21,858 nt of DNA from Helicobacteraceae bacterium UBA6016 (GTDB lineage: Bacteria; Campylobacterota; Campylobacteria; Campylobacterales; UBA6016), in contig DIZY01000134.1 of NCBI GenBank assembly GCA_002428055.1, positions 3,043-24,900 on the forward strand, in the 5' to 3' direction. Below the pieces are notes generated by a model. That model saw only the letters and a list, made by a program, of their open reading frames with translations. It was not told the DNA's origin and did not search any database. A program made the translations under genes and the position numbers. Every line of letters starts with the position of its first letter. Position 1 is the first letter of the stretch. Positions 1 through 11,503 of this stretch are shown in pieces.

Positions 1-1996
<1,996 letters not shown>

Positions 1997-2007
1997 GAAA
2001 TTTAACG

Positions 2008-3114
2008 GTGCAGATAACCACAAAAAGTATAGATTTTAGTACGCCGCTCTATTTGGATAGTGGGCGCATCCTTGAGCCGTATCGTATCACTTATGAGACA
2101 TACGGTGAACTAGACGAGACAAAAAGTAATGTCATCGTGGTTTGCCACGCTTTTTCAGGCTCTCATCACGCCTCCGGCAGATATACGCCAACAGATAAGC
2201 CCGGTTGGTGGGATGCTCTTATCGGTGATGGCAAGGCGGTTGATACGACGAAGTATTTTGTCGTTTGTATCAATGTCATAGGAAGTTGCTACGGCTCTAC
2301 GGGACCAAAATCTGAAAATCATAAAACGATGAAACCGCACGGTCTGAAGTTTCCCGTAATCACTATAAGAGATATGGTTAGGGCGCAAAAAACGCTACTT
2401 GCGAGACTCGGTATCTTCAATGTAAAAGCGATACTAGGCGGTTCGATGGGCGGGATGCAGGCGTTATCGTTTGCGGTCGAATATCCTGATTTTGCACAGA
2501 TAGTCATACCGATGGCGACGACTTATGCGACAACTCCTTGGGTGATAGCGCTAAATAAGGTTGCGCAATCCGCACTGCTTGCAGACCCAGCGTTTGACGG
2601 CGGTAATTATGATAGTGAAGAGATAAAACAAAACGGTTTTGCAGGGCTATCAGCCGCTAGAATGGCGGGGTATTTAGGATATATCAGCCCTGTCGGGATG
2701 AGCGGAAAGTTTGGACGAAATTATGTCGCAAACGACGGTCTTTTCGAGCTTTTTGGGCAGTTTGAGGTCGAGAGGTATTTGGACTATAACGGCAATAATT
2801 TTGTTAAGTGGTTTGACCCGTTATCATTTTTGTATCTAAGTAAAGCAATTAATATTTTTGATATTGCATACGGATATGACTCGTTAGAGGATGCTTTGAG
2901 TCGTATCCGCTCTTCGTTGTGTCTTTTGTCATTTAAAGGCGATACGATGTTTTTCCCAGCAGAGATGCAGCATATCGCACGGACGATGCAAAAGCTAGGA
3001 AAAGAGAATGTCTCGTATGTGTGTATAGATTCAGACTATGGGCACGACGCTTTTTTGGTCGAAGTGGATAAATTTTGCGACCTTGTATCTGATATTTTGG
3101 AGAGAAAAATATGA
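2008..3114 (+). CDS. metX: Homoserine O-acetyltransferase
   Basis: MetX transfers an acyl group (usually acetyl) from acyl-CoA to homoserine for methionine synthesis. The 368-residue protein is an alpha/beta hydrolase fold. The nucleophile elbow GGSMGGMQ gives Ser146, and the likely triad partners are Asp312 (FKGDTMFFP) and His346 (YGHDAFL). The start is GTG at 2008, only 11 bases after the guaB stop, with a weak purine stretch (AAGAAA) before it. No better start is visible, and the N-terminus (YLDSGRILEPYRITYETYG) is the expected family beginning. Its TGA overlaps the xseB ATG by four bases, a sign of translational coupling. Acetyl versus succinyl donor use in this family depends on a few residues and is not settled here. 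Confidence 0.93.
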   Translation: MQITTKSIDFSTPLYLDSGRILEPYRITYETYGELDETKSNVIVVCHAFSGSHHASGRYTPTDKPGWWDALIGDGKAVDTTKYFVVCINVIGSCYGSTGPKSENHKTMKPHGLKFPVITIRDMVRAQKTLLARLGIFNVKAILGGSMGGMQALSFAVEYPDFAQIVIPMATTYATTPWVIALNKVAQSALLADPAFDGGNYDSEEIKQNGFAGLSAARMAGYLGYISPVGMSGKFGRNYVANDGLFELFGQFEVERYLDYNGNNFVKWFDPLSFLYLSKAINIFDIAYGYDSLEDALSRIRSSLCLLSFKGDTMFFPAEMQHIARTMQKLGKENVSYVCIDSDYGHDAFLVEVDKFCDLVSDILERKI

Positions 3115-3302
3115 GCGAAGAGCTGTCTTTTGAAAGCGAACTAAATGGCGCAAAGGAGCTTTTAAAGGAGCTTGGTAATCCTGAAATCACGCTTGCAAAA
3201 AGCGTAGAGGTGTATAAGGAGGGCATTAAAAAGCTTGAGAATGCGGCAAAAATGCTTGAAGAGGCGAAGCTGCAAATAGAAGAGTTTTCAAAAAAAGATT
3301 GA
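3111..3302 (+). CDS. xseB: Exodeoxyribonuclease VII small subunit
   Basis: This 63-residue protein is the small subunit of exonuclease VII, which degrades single-stranded DNA from both ends together with XseA. The sequence has the family pattern of a two-helix coiled coil: an acidic N-terminus, LGNPEITLAKSVEVYKEGIKKL, then a charged second helix with AKMLEEAKLQIEEF. The family is normally 60-85 residues, so it is complete. It overlaps metX by 4 bases (ATGA) and is followed after 3 bases by the nitrilase-fold gene. No xseA is in the window. Placement of xseB between methionine and other biosynthetic genes says nothing about its role beyond co-expression. Confidence 0.88.
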   Translation: MSEELSFESELNGAKELLKELGNPEITLAKSVEVYKEGIKKLENAAKMLEEAKLQIEEFSKKD

Positions 3303-3305
3303 TGT

Positions 3306-4118
3306 ATGGAAAATAAAATTTTAACGGTCGCCGCCGTACAGTTGCCATCGCTGCCTATCGAAAAGGCAAAGCTAGATTATTATCTGGCTATCGCAAAAAG
3401 CAAAAAAGCTTCGCTTCTTTTGCTTCCGGAGTATGTGACAAATCTTTTTTTTAAAGAGCTTGAAAAAACTCCGCTGGGTCTTGTCGAAGACCAAGCCAAA
3501 ATGCAAAAAGAGAACCTGCTGAACCTCTCAAGAGTCTATAATATTACTATAGTCTCGCCTCTTGTGTGGGTTGAGAAAAAAAAGATATACAAGCTTATGG
3601 CAGTTTTTGACAAGGGTACTTTCAAGGCTTTTGAGCAGCACGCCTTGATGCCGTATTCACACTGGAATGAAAAAAGCTTTTTTGATGAGGGGTATTGTCA
3701 CAAGACGCCCGGTTTTATTACCGTTGATGGTTTTAGAATTGCGGTTGTCGGTGGGTTTGAGCTTCATATAGATGCTTTTTGGCAAAAGATAAGGGATAAA
3801 AAAGCGGATTTGGTATTGTTGCCTACCGCTTCTACTTTTGAGAGCCGCGCTAGATGGAGAGAGGTGGCAAAGACGAGAGCGTTTCTTGGCGGCTCGTACA
3901 TCCTTCGAGCGAATAGAGTAGGGGAGTTTGAGTCAAAAGAGGGTAAATGGAACTTCTACGGCGATAGTTTTGTCATAAATCCGTTTGGTGAGTTGGACAG
4001 TTCGCTTGGCTCAAACGAAGAGATATTGATAGCCGAAATATCCAAAAAAGAGCTTAGCGAGGCAAGAAAAGTGTGGGCTTTTGGAAAAATATCATCTAGT
4101 ATGGGAAGTTTGCAATGA
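3306..4118 (+). CDS. Nitrilase-superfamily (carbon-nitrogen hydrolase fold) protein, catalytic Cys apparently replaced
   Basis: The 270-residue protein has the carbon-nitrogen hydrolase fold: AAVQLPSL at the start, LLLLPEY with the general-base Glu42, an ADLVLLPTAS strand, and YGDSFVINPFGE near the end. These enzymes normally use a Glu-Lys-Cys triad. The nucleophile motif is usually C-[YFW]-[DE]-L-R, but here the matching stretch is VVGGFELH, with Gly150 where Cys is expected (codon GGT). The usual K-x-H-L that holds the lysine reads EQHAL, so the lysine may also be absent. It may be a pseudoenzyme, or use a different residue. The start is ATG at 3306; it overlaps the next gene by 4 bases. 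The substrate is unknown. Confidence 0.8.
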   Translation: MENKILTVAAVQLPSLPIEKAKLDYYLAIAKSKKASLLLLPEYVTNLFFKELEKTPLGLVEDQAKMQKENLLNLSRVYNITIVSPLVWVEKKKIYKLMAVFDKGTFKAFEQHALMPYSHWNEKSFFDEGYCHKTPGFITVDGFRIAVVGGFELHIDAFWQKIRDKKADLVLLPTASTFESRARWREVAKTRAFLGGSYILRANRVGEFESKEGKWNFYGDSFVINPFGELDSSLGSNEEILIAEISKKELSEARKVWAFGKISSSMGSLQ

Positions 4119-5245
4119 AATTTGAGAGTTATCCGTTTGAAAAATTAGCCGCTCTGACAAAGGATATTTCGCCGCACGCAGGCTATTCGCCGCTCAAGCT
4201 AACTATCGGCGAACCGCAATTTGATACGCCCGCATTCATTCAAAAAAGACTTTGTGAAACGACAGGCACGCTCAATAAATACCCTAAAACCGCAGGTGAA
4301 GATGAGCTAAAAAATGCGATGCTCGGCTTTGTGCATAGAAATTTCGGCGTGGAGCTAAAATCCTCAGAACTTATTCCGACGCTAGGCACTAGAGAGGTGC
4401 TTTTCAACTTTCCGCAGTTTTATCTGTTTGGTAAGCAAGCTCCGGTTATGGCATATCCAAACCCTTTTTATCAGATATACGAAGGTGCGGCGATAGCCTC
4501 TAGGGCTGAAGTGCTACACATGAATTTGGAGTCCCAAAACGGCTTTTTACCGAGTCTTGAGGAGTTAAAAGGGCATATCAAAAACGGTAAAAAACCGCAT
4601 ATCGTTATCCTAAACTCACCGAACAATCCGACCGCTTCGGTTATGAATATGGATGAACTAAAAAAATGGATGCTTGCGGCTTTGGAGTATGATTTTTTAC
4701 TGATAAACGATGAGTGCTACAACCAGATATATTTCAATGCACCGCCGCCAAGCCTTCTTGAGGCTGCAAAAGCCGCTGGAAATGAGAGCTTCAAAAACTG
4801 CCTAGTCCTAAACTCTATATCCAAGCGCTCAAGCGCCCCCGGACTTAGAAGCGGGTTTATTGCCGGAGATGCCGAGATACTTGCGGAGTATCTAAAATAC
4901 CGTACCTATGTCGGAGCGACAAACGGTTTGCCGATGCAGTACGCCGCCGCCGTTGCTTGGAGTGATGAGGAGCATGTGATTCAGGCTAGAGACAAATATA
5001 GACAAAACTTCGAGATAGCCGCCAAGTATCTGGGCACGCCTCTTGCCGATGCGACATTTTATATATGGTTTGCGGTCGGTAACGGCGTAGAGTTTGCGGC
5101 AAATCTATATAGAGAAAAAAACCTGCTCGTGCTTCCGGGAAGCTTTTTGGCAAGAGGCTTTGCGAATGAGTATGTTCGTATCGCCCTTGTTGAAAGTCCC
5201 GAAAAAACCGAAGAGGCGATAAAAAGATTAAGAGATTTTTTATAA
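4115..5245 (+). CDS. dapC: Class I/II aminotransferase, DapC-type (N-succinyldiaminopimelate aminotransferase)
   Basis: This fold-type I PLP enzyme has 376 residues. It resembles the DapC group of beta/gammaproteobacteria, which transfers an amino group in the succinylase branch of diaminopimelate and lysine synthesis. Visible marks are YPFEKLAAL at the N-terminus, LTIGEPQFDTP, PTLGTREVLF, YPNPFYQIYEGAA, NSPNNPTASV, NDECYNQIYF with the PLP-contacting Asp199 and Tyr202, and SISKRSSAPGLRSGF with the Schiff-base Lys237. It overlaps the preceding nitrilase-fold gene by 4 bases and precedes murC by 10 bases, which fits cell-wall precursor supply. dapA occurs at the other end of this window in a separate operon. 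Substrate choice within aminotransferases cannot be proven from sequence alone. Confidence 0.82.
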   Translation: MKFESYPFEKLAALTKDISPHAGYSPLKLTIGEPQFDTPAFIQKRLCETTGTLNKYPKTAGEDELKNAMLGFVHRNFGVELKSSELIPTLGTREVLFNFPQFYLFGKQAPVMAYPNPFYQIYEGAAIASRAEVLHMNLESQNGFLPSLEELKGHIKNGKKPHIVILNSPNNPTASVMNMDELKKWMLAALEYDFLLINDECYNQIYFNAPPPSLLEAAKAAGNESFKNCLVLNSISKRSSAPGLRSGFIAGDAEILAEYLKYRTYVGATNGLPMQYAAAVAWSDEEHVIQARDKYRQNFEIAAKYLGTPLADATFYIWFAVGNGVEFAANLYREKNLLVLPGSFLARGFANEYVRIALVESPEKTEEAIKRLRDFL

Positions 5246-5255
5246 GGAATATTAT

Positions 5256-6560
5256 TTGAAAGTACATTTTGTAGGTATAGGCGGAATAGGACTCTCCGCA
5301 ATCGCTAGGTTTTTGAAGGCAAAAGGGCATGAGATAACCGGCTCCGATGTCAAAAGAACAAAGATAGTGGAGGATTTGGAGGCTCTAGGTATCAAAGTCA
5401 CCGTGCCGCATAGCAGACACTGTGTGGATGACCAAGACCTTCTTATATACTCTGCAGCGGTAAAATCTACAAATCCAGAGCTAAAACAGGCAAGACACAA
5501 AGGCATAGAGGTCGCAACAAGACTTGAGGCGCTAAAACTAGTACTACAAGATAAAAGAGTCTATTCCGTCTGTGGTGCACACGGCAAGAGTACGACTACG
5601 GCGATGCTTGCCGAAATACTGCAAAGCTCTACGCTGATAGGCGCCGAGAGTAAGGCGATAGGGGCAAATTGTAGGGTTGTGGCTGATAAAAAATTGATAG
5701 TATTTGAAGCAGACGAGTCCGACGGCAGTTTTCTAAATTCAAATCCGTATTGTGCAATAGTCACAAATGCCGAGCCTGAGCATATGGAATATTACGACTA
5801 CGACACCGAGTGGTTTTATGAGTGCTACAAAGATTTTCTAATGAAAGCAAAAAAAAGAGTAATAAATGCGGAAGATGAGTTTTTGTGCTCTCTTGATATA
5901 GAGGCTGAGCGGCTTTTTCCGTCAAAAGATATAAAAAATATCAGGTACGAGTTGGTTGATGGCGAGCCAGCCACCGTTTTTGAGCTTCGAGAGTTTGGAG
6001 AGTTTAGCGTTTGGGGGTTTGGCGAACATATCGCACTCGACGCCTCTTTGGCTATTCTTGCGGCAATAAACGAGATAGGGATTGATGATATAAGAGAAAA
6101 TCTCAAAAAATTCAAAGGCATCAAAAAAAGATTTGATGTGCTGTATCGTGACGATAAGCTTGCCATTATTGACGACTATGCCCATCATCCGACTGAGATA
6201 GAAGCGACCATAAAATCCGTACAACTGTACGCAAAGCTTGGCGGATACGGCAAAATCACGGCTGTGTGGCAACCGCACAAATGGTCGAGAACAATGGACA
6301 ATCTTGAGCATTTTGTAAACTGTTTTGAGGGTGTAGATACTCTTGTTATTTTGCCTGTCTGGGCGGTAAACGAAGAGCCTAGAGAGCTTGATTTTGCAAA
6401 AGTATTTGATAGGTACTCTCCGATTTTGGCTGAAAAAATCAAAAGAGAAGAAAATTCAGTAATAATAATTTCAAATAACTCTCAAATAACCGTAGACAGC
6501 GGCGTGCTCGTAGGTTTTGGAGCCGGTGATATAACATACCAACTAAGAGGTCAAAAGTAA
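5256..6560 (+). CDS. murC: UDP-N-acetylmuramate--L-alanine ligase
   Basis: MurC adds L-alanine to UDP-N-acetylmuramic acid with ATP, the first peptide step of peptidoglycan synthesis in the cytoplasm. The 434-residue protein starts with the FVGIGGIGLSAIARFL nucleotide-binding loop. It carries the Mur-ligase P-loop at residues 107-115 (GAHGKSTTT), FEADESDGSFLNSNPY, VTNAEPEHMEYY, and IDDYAHHPTEI. The form closely resembles Campylobacter MurC as I recall it. The start is TTG at 5256, with TAAGGA about 8 bases upstream; no ATG gives the complete N-terminal glycine loop. It is the last gene of the + strand housekeeping run; 63 bases separate it from the broken chemotaxis gene. I see no convincing intrinsic terminator after it. 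Confidence 0.95.
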   Translation: MKVHFVGIGGIGLSAIARFLKAKGHEITGSDVKRTKIVEDLEALGIKVTVPHSRHCVDDQDLLIYSAAVKSTNPELKQARHKGIEVATRLEALKLVLQDKRVYSVCGAHGKSTTTAMLAEILQSSTLIGAESKAIGANCRVVADKKLIVFEADESDGSFLNSNPYCAIVTNAEPEHMEYYDYDTEWFYECYKDFLMKAKKRVINAEDEFLCSLDIEAERLFPSKDIKNIRYELVDGEPATVFELREFGEFSVWGFGEHIALDASLAILAAINEIGIDDIRENLKKFKGIKKRFDVLYRDDKLAIIDDYAHHPTEIEATIKSVQLYAKLGGYGKITAVWQPHKWSRTMDNLEHFVNCFEGVDTLVILPVWAVNEEPRELDFAKVFDRYSPILAEKIKREENSVIIISNNSQITVDSGVLVGFGAGDITYQLRGQK

Positions 6561-6623
6561 CCACAAAAATACCACTTTGTTTGTGTATGATTTTGTAAAC
6601 TCTAATCCAAGAAGGAAATAATA

Positions 6624-8293
6624 ATGCTTTCAAATCTAACTTTCAAAGCAAAACTCTTAGCTTTAAGCGCTATATTGACGCTATTTTTGGTTGTTGTTTC
6701 TGTTATCTCTTATCGTGCTTTAGAAATGTCAAAAAATGACATGAATTGAGATAGCTAATGTCAAAGCAAAAAGCGCAATACTCCTTTTAAAGGCACTGGA
6801 GTCGCAAACTGGCAATAGGGCGACCGTAAATAAGTATTTGACATACGAGGGCACGATAATGCCCGAGAGTGATGCGAAATCGCTTTTTGATAGGTTAAAC
6901 CGAGGGTAACAAAAAAATCAACGATAGTCTTGCGGTATACGAAAAACTACCTTCAACACCAGAGGAGGATGTCCTGTATAAAAAATTCACAACCGAACGA
7001 GAGAAGTTTTTGCCTATAAAGGCAAAAATGAATGACGCTGCTCAAAAGTTATTAGCCGCCAGAGATATGGAAGCCCAAAGACAGCTTCTTGCCAATATGA
7101 GAGCTACCCTTCCAAGCTATATTAATGAATTTACAAAAACTACGGAAGCTTTGCAAAAGGTTGTTGATTATAATGAGCAAGACGGTGAAAGAGTCGCTCA
7201 GGAGTCTTTGCAGGATGCCAAAACAGGGCAGATTAATGTAGTAATACTTTCTATAGTTGCTATAGCTTTTGCAGTTGCCGTTTCATACTTTATTATCTCT
7301 AGTCTTCTTGGTGCTGTGCATACGCTAAAAGACGGTATGGTGCATTTTGTGGATACCAAAGATCTAAACTTCAAAATACAATATGACGCCAAAGACGAAA
7401 TAGGCGAAATAGTCGCTAGCTTCAACAAGCTTTTGGGCGTGTTAGAGAGCACGATAAAAGATGCAAAGAGCTCTTCAAACGAAAACGCCTCCGTATCTAG
7501 CGAGCTTAGCTCTACAAGTACGCATATAGGTAAAAATGCAGAAGAGGGCACAAAAATAGTAGAGGAGACTATTCGGGAGATAAATAGAGTCAAGGCGGCT
7601 ATCGAAGATAGCGCAGACGGTGCAGCGCATGCAAAACTGGAGATACAAGACGCCGGAAACAAGCTGGTTATGGCAAAAAATCAGATGATTACGCTTGGAA
7701 CCGACATTGAGGAGGCTAGCGAGGCAGAGGCGGCATTGGCGCACAAGCTTGAGCAGATGAGTCACGATGCGGATCAGGTCAAACAAGTGCTTACCGTAAT
7801 TAGCGATATAGCAGATCAAACAAACTTGCTTGCGCTAAATGCGGCGATAGAGGCGGCGAGGGCGGGTGAACACGGCAGAGGTTTTGCCGTTGTCGCCGAT
7901 GAGGTGCGAAAACTTGCGGAGAGGACACAAAAGAGTCTAACGGAGATAAACGCTACTATTAATATTATCGTTCAATCCATCGTTGACTCCTCTGAGCAAA
8001 TGAGCAAAAATGCTTCAAATATCCAAAAGCTAGTCGGTATCAGCAAAGCGGTTGAAGAGTCTATTTTTGATAGCGCCGCCGTTATGGATAAGAATGTCGC
8101 CGGAATCTCGCAAAGAGCGGAAGGGTCTGCCGCCCTTGCAAAAGATGCGCAAAGAATAGCGCAGCTAATAGGCAATGTAAACGACCTATCGTCTTCAAAT
8201 GCTAGAAGCGTTGAAGAGATAGCATCGGCTGCCGAACACTTGTATAAGCTGACAGAACAGCTAAACGCCAAACTAAATCAGTTTAAATCTTAG
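6624..8293 (+). pseudogene. Methyl-accepting chemotaxis protein gene with two frameshifts near the 5' end
   Basis: The gene starts at ATG 6624 behind GAAGGA, with a transmembrane segment at residues 11-29. Reading stops at TGA 6747-6749. Dropping one T near 6746-6747 restores a frame through EIANVKAKSAILLLKALE. That frame ends at TAA 6907-6909. Dropping one G of the GGG at 6904-6906 restores the last frame, which runs unbroken to TAG 8293. The restored protein would be about 555 residues: TM1, a short helical sensor region, TM2 (around bases 7220-7300), HAMP, then the signalling domain with [36 protein letters not shown] split over its hairpin tip. As written it cannot give a full receptor. 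Either it is a real decaying gene or the two sites are sequence errors. Confidence 0.88.
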
Positions 8294-10056
8294 TATTTCG
8301 TATGTAGCTCGGAGACAGCCTTTTGTGCTGCATCCGAGCTTATTTCGCTTAGCATATCCCCGAAAAATAGAGATACTTTTCTTGGCGCATATCTCTTTGA
8401 TACAACTTTGGAAAATCTACTCCCAAAAAGTCCATCCAGATAAAATATAAACACGGGTGCTCCGCTTCTTTTTGCGATAAGCTCAAATCCTTTTTTAAAC
8501 TCTCCGATACCGCCGTCTTTTGTAAGTTCACCCTCTGGAAAGATAACAATAGTTTCCCCATCTTTTAGCAGTTCTATCGCTTTTTTGAGTGACTCTTTTG
8601 CGTTTTTGGAATCTACCGGAAGCGCTCCGAAAAATGATAAAAACGGTCTTAATAGCGGTTTTTCGTATATCTCTTTTTCCATCAAAAAATGTATTTTTTC
8701 ATCTAGCGCCATCTGCAAAAAAGCCCAATCGATATAGCTAGTATGATTACCGATGAGTATTTTGCCTCCAGATGTGCGAGGTGGATTTCCGTAAGTTTCA
8801 AATCTATATTTAAAACTAAACAAAACAGCAAGAAAAGCCTCTATGATCGGTTGCGGAAAATATATCAAAGAGTAAATGGCCGCGGTAAGCGCCAAAAATG
8901 AGCACGCAAGCAATATGGTTTTTGCCTCAATACCATTGATGGCGGCAGCAACACCAATCCCCAAAAGTAGAAGCATTAAAATATTTTGAGCAAGATTTGA
9001 GATTGAAATAGCCGAGCCCAAAAGCCGCTTTTCTATATTTTCTTGGATGAGAGTATTGAGCGGCACAATAATAAATCCAGCCGCAACTCCTATACAAAAA
9101 AACGATAGATATATCTCCCCTGCAAGTACGAGACCCAAAAACAAGGAGTAGCCAAGCATACCGAAAAATACGAAAGCTATTCGATGTCTAGAGTTTTTGT
9201 GGTTTCCAGCCCACAGAGAACCTATGATAACACCTACGGCGCTTATGGCCATGGCTGCTTGGACTGACAAAACGCTACCGATGCCAAGTCCCTCTTTTGC
9301 AAAGGATGGGAAGGAGGCCATAACGCTTTGTGAGAGTCCGAAAAATATAGATAGTAGCACTATGGAGGCAAATACGCTTTTCTCTTTTAGGATGGAGCCG
9401 TACTTTTCAACTCTTGACATCTGCATTGATTGACTAGGCTCATCGCTCTTTATGATTTTTGAGAGAAATAGATACTCCATCGCACTCAGTATCGTGATTA
9501 TTACGCCTATCGGTGTCAGTTTTTGCAGATATGCCTCTTTTGAGCCGATAAAGTCTGTCGTTAAGGTTTCGAAAATAATAGAAAAAACAAGCGTTGAGAG
9601 TATGATGGAGACTATAGATACGCTCTGGAGCAGAGAGTTTGTTTTTGCCAAATTGTTGTTTTGCGATAACTCTTTGGCGTATCCGTATTTTGCTGGTGAA
9701 TAAAATGCCGCCTGTGTTCCAAGAAGCATTGTCGCCATAAACGCCGCCCAAAAAAGCCCTAGCGCAAAAAAAATAGTAATTACTGCGCATAAAACTATGG
9801 CGATTATGGACAAAAGCCTCATATTGGCAAGCTTGCTTCGCTTGTCGCTAAGCTCTCCCGCTGGGATAAAAAACAGTACAAACGGCAGTAGTATTAGCGC
9901 ATTTACTACCTGTGTCATTATGAGTAGCTCCGAGCCGCTCATAGTCTTAAAAATAATGTTTTGCATAGTTATTTTGTGCGCCAAATCAACAAATGCGTTT
10001 AAAAATGCGGCAACAAGATAAAAACTCATATTTTTGTCAAGAAGTTTCGGTTTCAT
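8290..10056 (-). CDS. LplT-type major facilitator fused to PlsC acyltransferase
   Basis: This 588-residue protein joins two parts. Residues 1 to about 400 form a major facilitator transporter of the lysophospholipid transporter (LplT) type, with about 11-12 membrane segments and the loop [10 protein letters not shown]. Residues about 425-588 are a 1-acyl-glycerophosphate acyltransferase (PlsC) domain: the HX4D motif NHTSYID (His438, Asp443), an FFGALPVD stretch, and FPEGE at 506-510. In E. coli, LplT brings lysophospholipid inward and Aas re-acylates it. The Aas acyl-ACP synthetase (AMP-binding) domain is absent here. The likely role is inner-membrane phospholipid remodelling, inferred from the domains. 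Its stop overlaps that of the convergent chemotaxis pseudogene by 3 bases, and its start is divergent from the sensor kinase. Confidence 0.85.
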   Translation of the reverse strand: MKPKLLDKNMSFYLVAAFLNAFVDLAHKITMQNIIFKTMSGSELLIMTQVVNALILLPFVLFFIPAGELSDKRSKLANMRLLSIIAIVLCAVITIFFALGLFWAAFMATMLLGTQAAFYSPAKYGYAKELSQNNNLAKTNSLLQSVSIVSIILSTLVFSIIFETLTTDFIGSKEAYLQKLTPIGVIITILSAMEYLFLSKIIKSDEPSQSMQMSRVEKYGSILKEKSVFASIVLLSIFFGLSQSVMASFPSFAKEGLGIGSVLSVQAAMAISAVGVIIGSLWAGNHKNSRHRIAFVFFGMLGYSLFLGLVLAGEIYLSFFCIGVAAGFIIVPLNTLIQENIEKRLLGSAISISNLAQNILMLLLLGIGVAAAINGIEAKTILLACSFLALTAAIYSLIYFPQPIIEAFLAVLFSFKYRFETYGNPPRTSGGKILIGNHTSYIDWAFLQMALDEKIHFLMEKEIYEKPLLRPFLSFFGALPVDSKNAKESLKKAIELLKDGETIVIFPEGELTKDGGIGEFKKGFELIAKRSGAPVFIFYLDGLFGSRFSKVVSKRYAPRKVSLFFGDMLSEISSDAAQKAVSELHTKY

Positions 10057-10102
10057 AATGCTCTTTATGATAAATTCGTAATAAAAATTTTACGGTAAAT
10101 AT

Positions 10103-11494
10103 ATGGAAACTTCCAAAAAACTGCTCATCTTGTTTTTTTTACTGTTTATCTTGCCGTACTCCTCTTTTTTGGTATACACCGGTTTATCGTTCTCGGTGAT
10201 TGCCTATATTGCGTTGCCGCTATTTGTGTCTCTTGCGGTGAGTATATTGATACTAAAGGACGAGTTTTTATCGTTTAGCAAACTAAAAGAGTTTGCAAAA
10301 GCCCTAAAAGACGAGAAGTGGTCATCGAGAATAGAGGGGAGAGTAGCTTCCGGTTTTTCTGAGGCGGCCGAGGCTCTTAATATGGCTGCAGAGAGGTTTG
10401 AGCGCAAGCAAAATGAGCTGAGGCAGGTGATAGATTTGGTACCCGGCTTCATTTATGCCAAGGATGCAAACGGTGATTTGGTGCTTGCAAATAAGGCTTT
10501 TGCAAAATTTTTGGGTAAGGCTCCGCAAGAGATAGTCGGCAAAAATGAGATGGAGTTTGAGCTTTTATCATTTTTGAGAAGCAGCTCTTTTGATAAAGAT
10601 GTGTTTGAGGATGATTCGCTCAAGTCAATTAGTGAAGAGGAGTGCAATCTAAACGGCGAAAATTTTACATATCTAGTATTTAGAAGCCCTCTTATGGATA
10701 ATGACGGAAATAGACTTGCTATGCTTGTTTTTGCGTATGATATTTCTACGCTAAAAGAGATACAAGATAATCTGCAAGTGCTTAATATATCGCTTGAGGC
10801 AAGGGTAGGAGAGGAGGTCGCAAAAAATATTCAAAAAGATAAAGAGCTAATAAAAGAAAAAGAGAAATTTATTAGAAACGCCGTCCATGAAATCAATACT
10901 GCACTTACGGTAATCAGTTTAAATGCAGAGTATCTTATCAAAGACCACGGACAAAGCAGGTCGGCCTCTGCAATACTTGGGGCGGCAAAGAGCCTCTCTA
11001 GCGCATACGGCGACCTTAGCTACTCTACCATCAAGGATTCTCCTACTTTCCAAAAAGAGAGTAGTGTAGAAGTAAGCGAGCTTATCATGGATAGGATAGA
11101 GTTTTTTAGGGATATAGCCGGACTTAGCGACATTACACTGGCTAGCCAAATCAAGCCGGGGGCGATATTTTTTTTAAATCAGGCAAAGCTGACAAGACTT
11201 ATAGACAACAATCTATCCAATGCCATCAAATACTCGCACCCACAAAAAACAGTATTTATAAGATTTGTGTGTGATATGGGCAGGTGGATACTTGAGTTTG
11301 AGAGCGTTGGGAAGAAGATAGAGGATAAGGAGAAGATTTTTGAGCTTTTTGCCAGAGAGGACGGAATCAAAGGTGGACATGGAGTCGGACTCTCTATGGT
11401 AAAAGAGATTTGCGACGAACAGGGGGTCGAGATAGAGGTGATTACGGAGGGTAATAAAAATATTTTCAGGTATCGTTTTAATAAAAATTGTTAA
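10103..11494 (+). CDS. PAS-domain sensor histidine kinase
   Basis: The 463-residue protein has two N-terminal membrane segments (about residues 7-28 and 30-51), a linker, a PAS domain (about 105-225, VIDLVPGFIYAKDANGDLVLANKAF), a coiled region, a HisKA domain with His262 in NAVHEINTALT, and an HATPase domain. The N box is LIDNNLSNAIKYS and the G2 box GGHGVGLSMV. The usual Asp of the G1 box (D-x-G-x-G) is not seen: the matching stretch reads ESVGKKI. The proline after the H-box Thr is Ala. The sensor has almost no periplasmic loop, so the signal is probably read by the PAS domain or in the membrane. The response regulator gene follows after 9 bases. The signal and targets are unknown. Confidence 0.9.
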   Translation: METSKKLLILFFLLFILPYSSFLVYTGLSFSVIAYIALPLFVSLAVSILILKDEFLSFSKLKEFAKALKDEKWSSRIEGRVASGFSEAAEALNMAAERFERKQNELRQVIDLVPGFIYAKDANGDLVLANKAFAKFLGKAPQEIVGKNEMEFELLSFLRSSSFDKDVFEDDSLKSISEEECNLNGENFTYLVFRSPLMDNDGNRLAMLVFAYDISTLKEIQDNLQVLNISLEARVGEEVAKNIQKDKELIKEKEKFIRNAVHEINTALTVISLNAEYLIKDHGQSRSASAILGAAKSLSSAYGDLSYSTIKDSPTFQKESSVEVSELIMDRIEFFRDIAGLSDITLASQIKPGAIFFLNQAKLTRLIDNNLSNAIKYSHPQKTVFIRFVCDMGRWILEFESVGKKIEDKEKIFELFAREDGIKGGHGVGLSMVKEICDEQGVEIEVITEGNKNIFRYRFNKNC

Positions 11495-11503
11495 TATAGC
11501 GCT

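Noticed and set aside
6904..6917. Phase-variable homopolymer in the chemotaxis gene (GGG and A7).
   Set aside because: The tracts are short compared with known contingency loci, and two separate shifts would be needed for a full protein.
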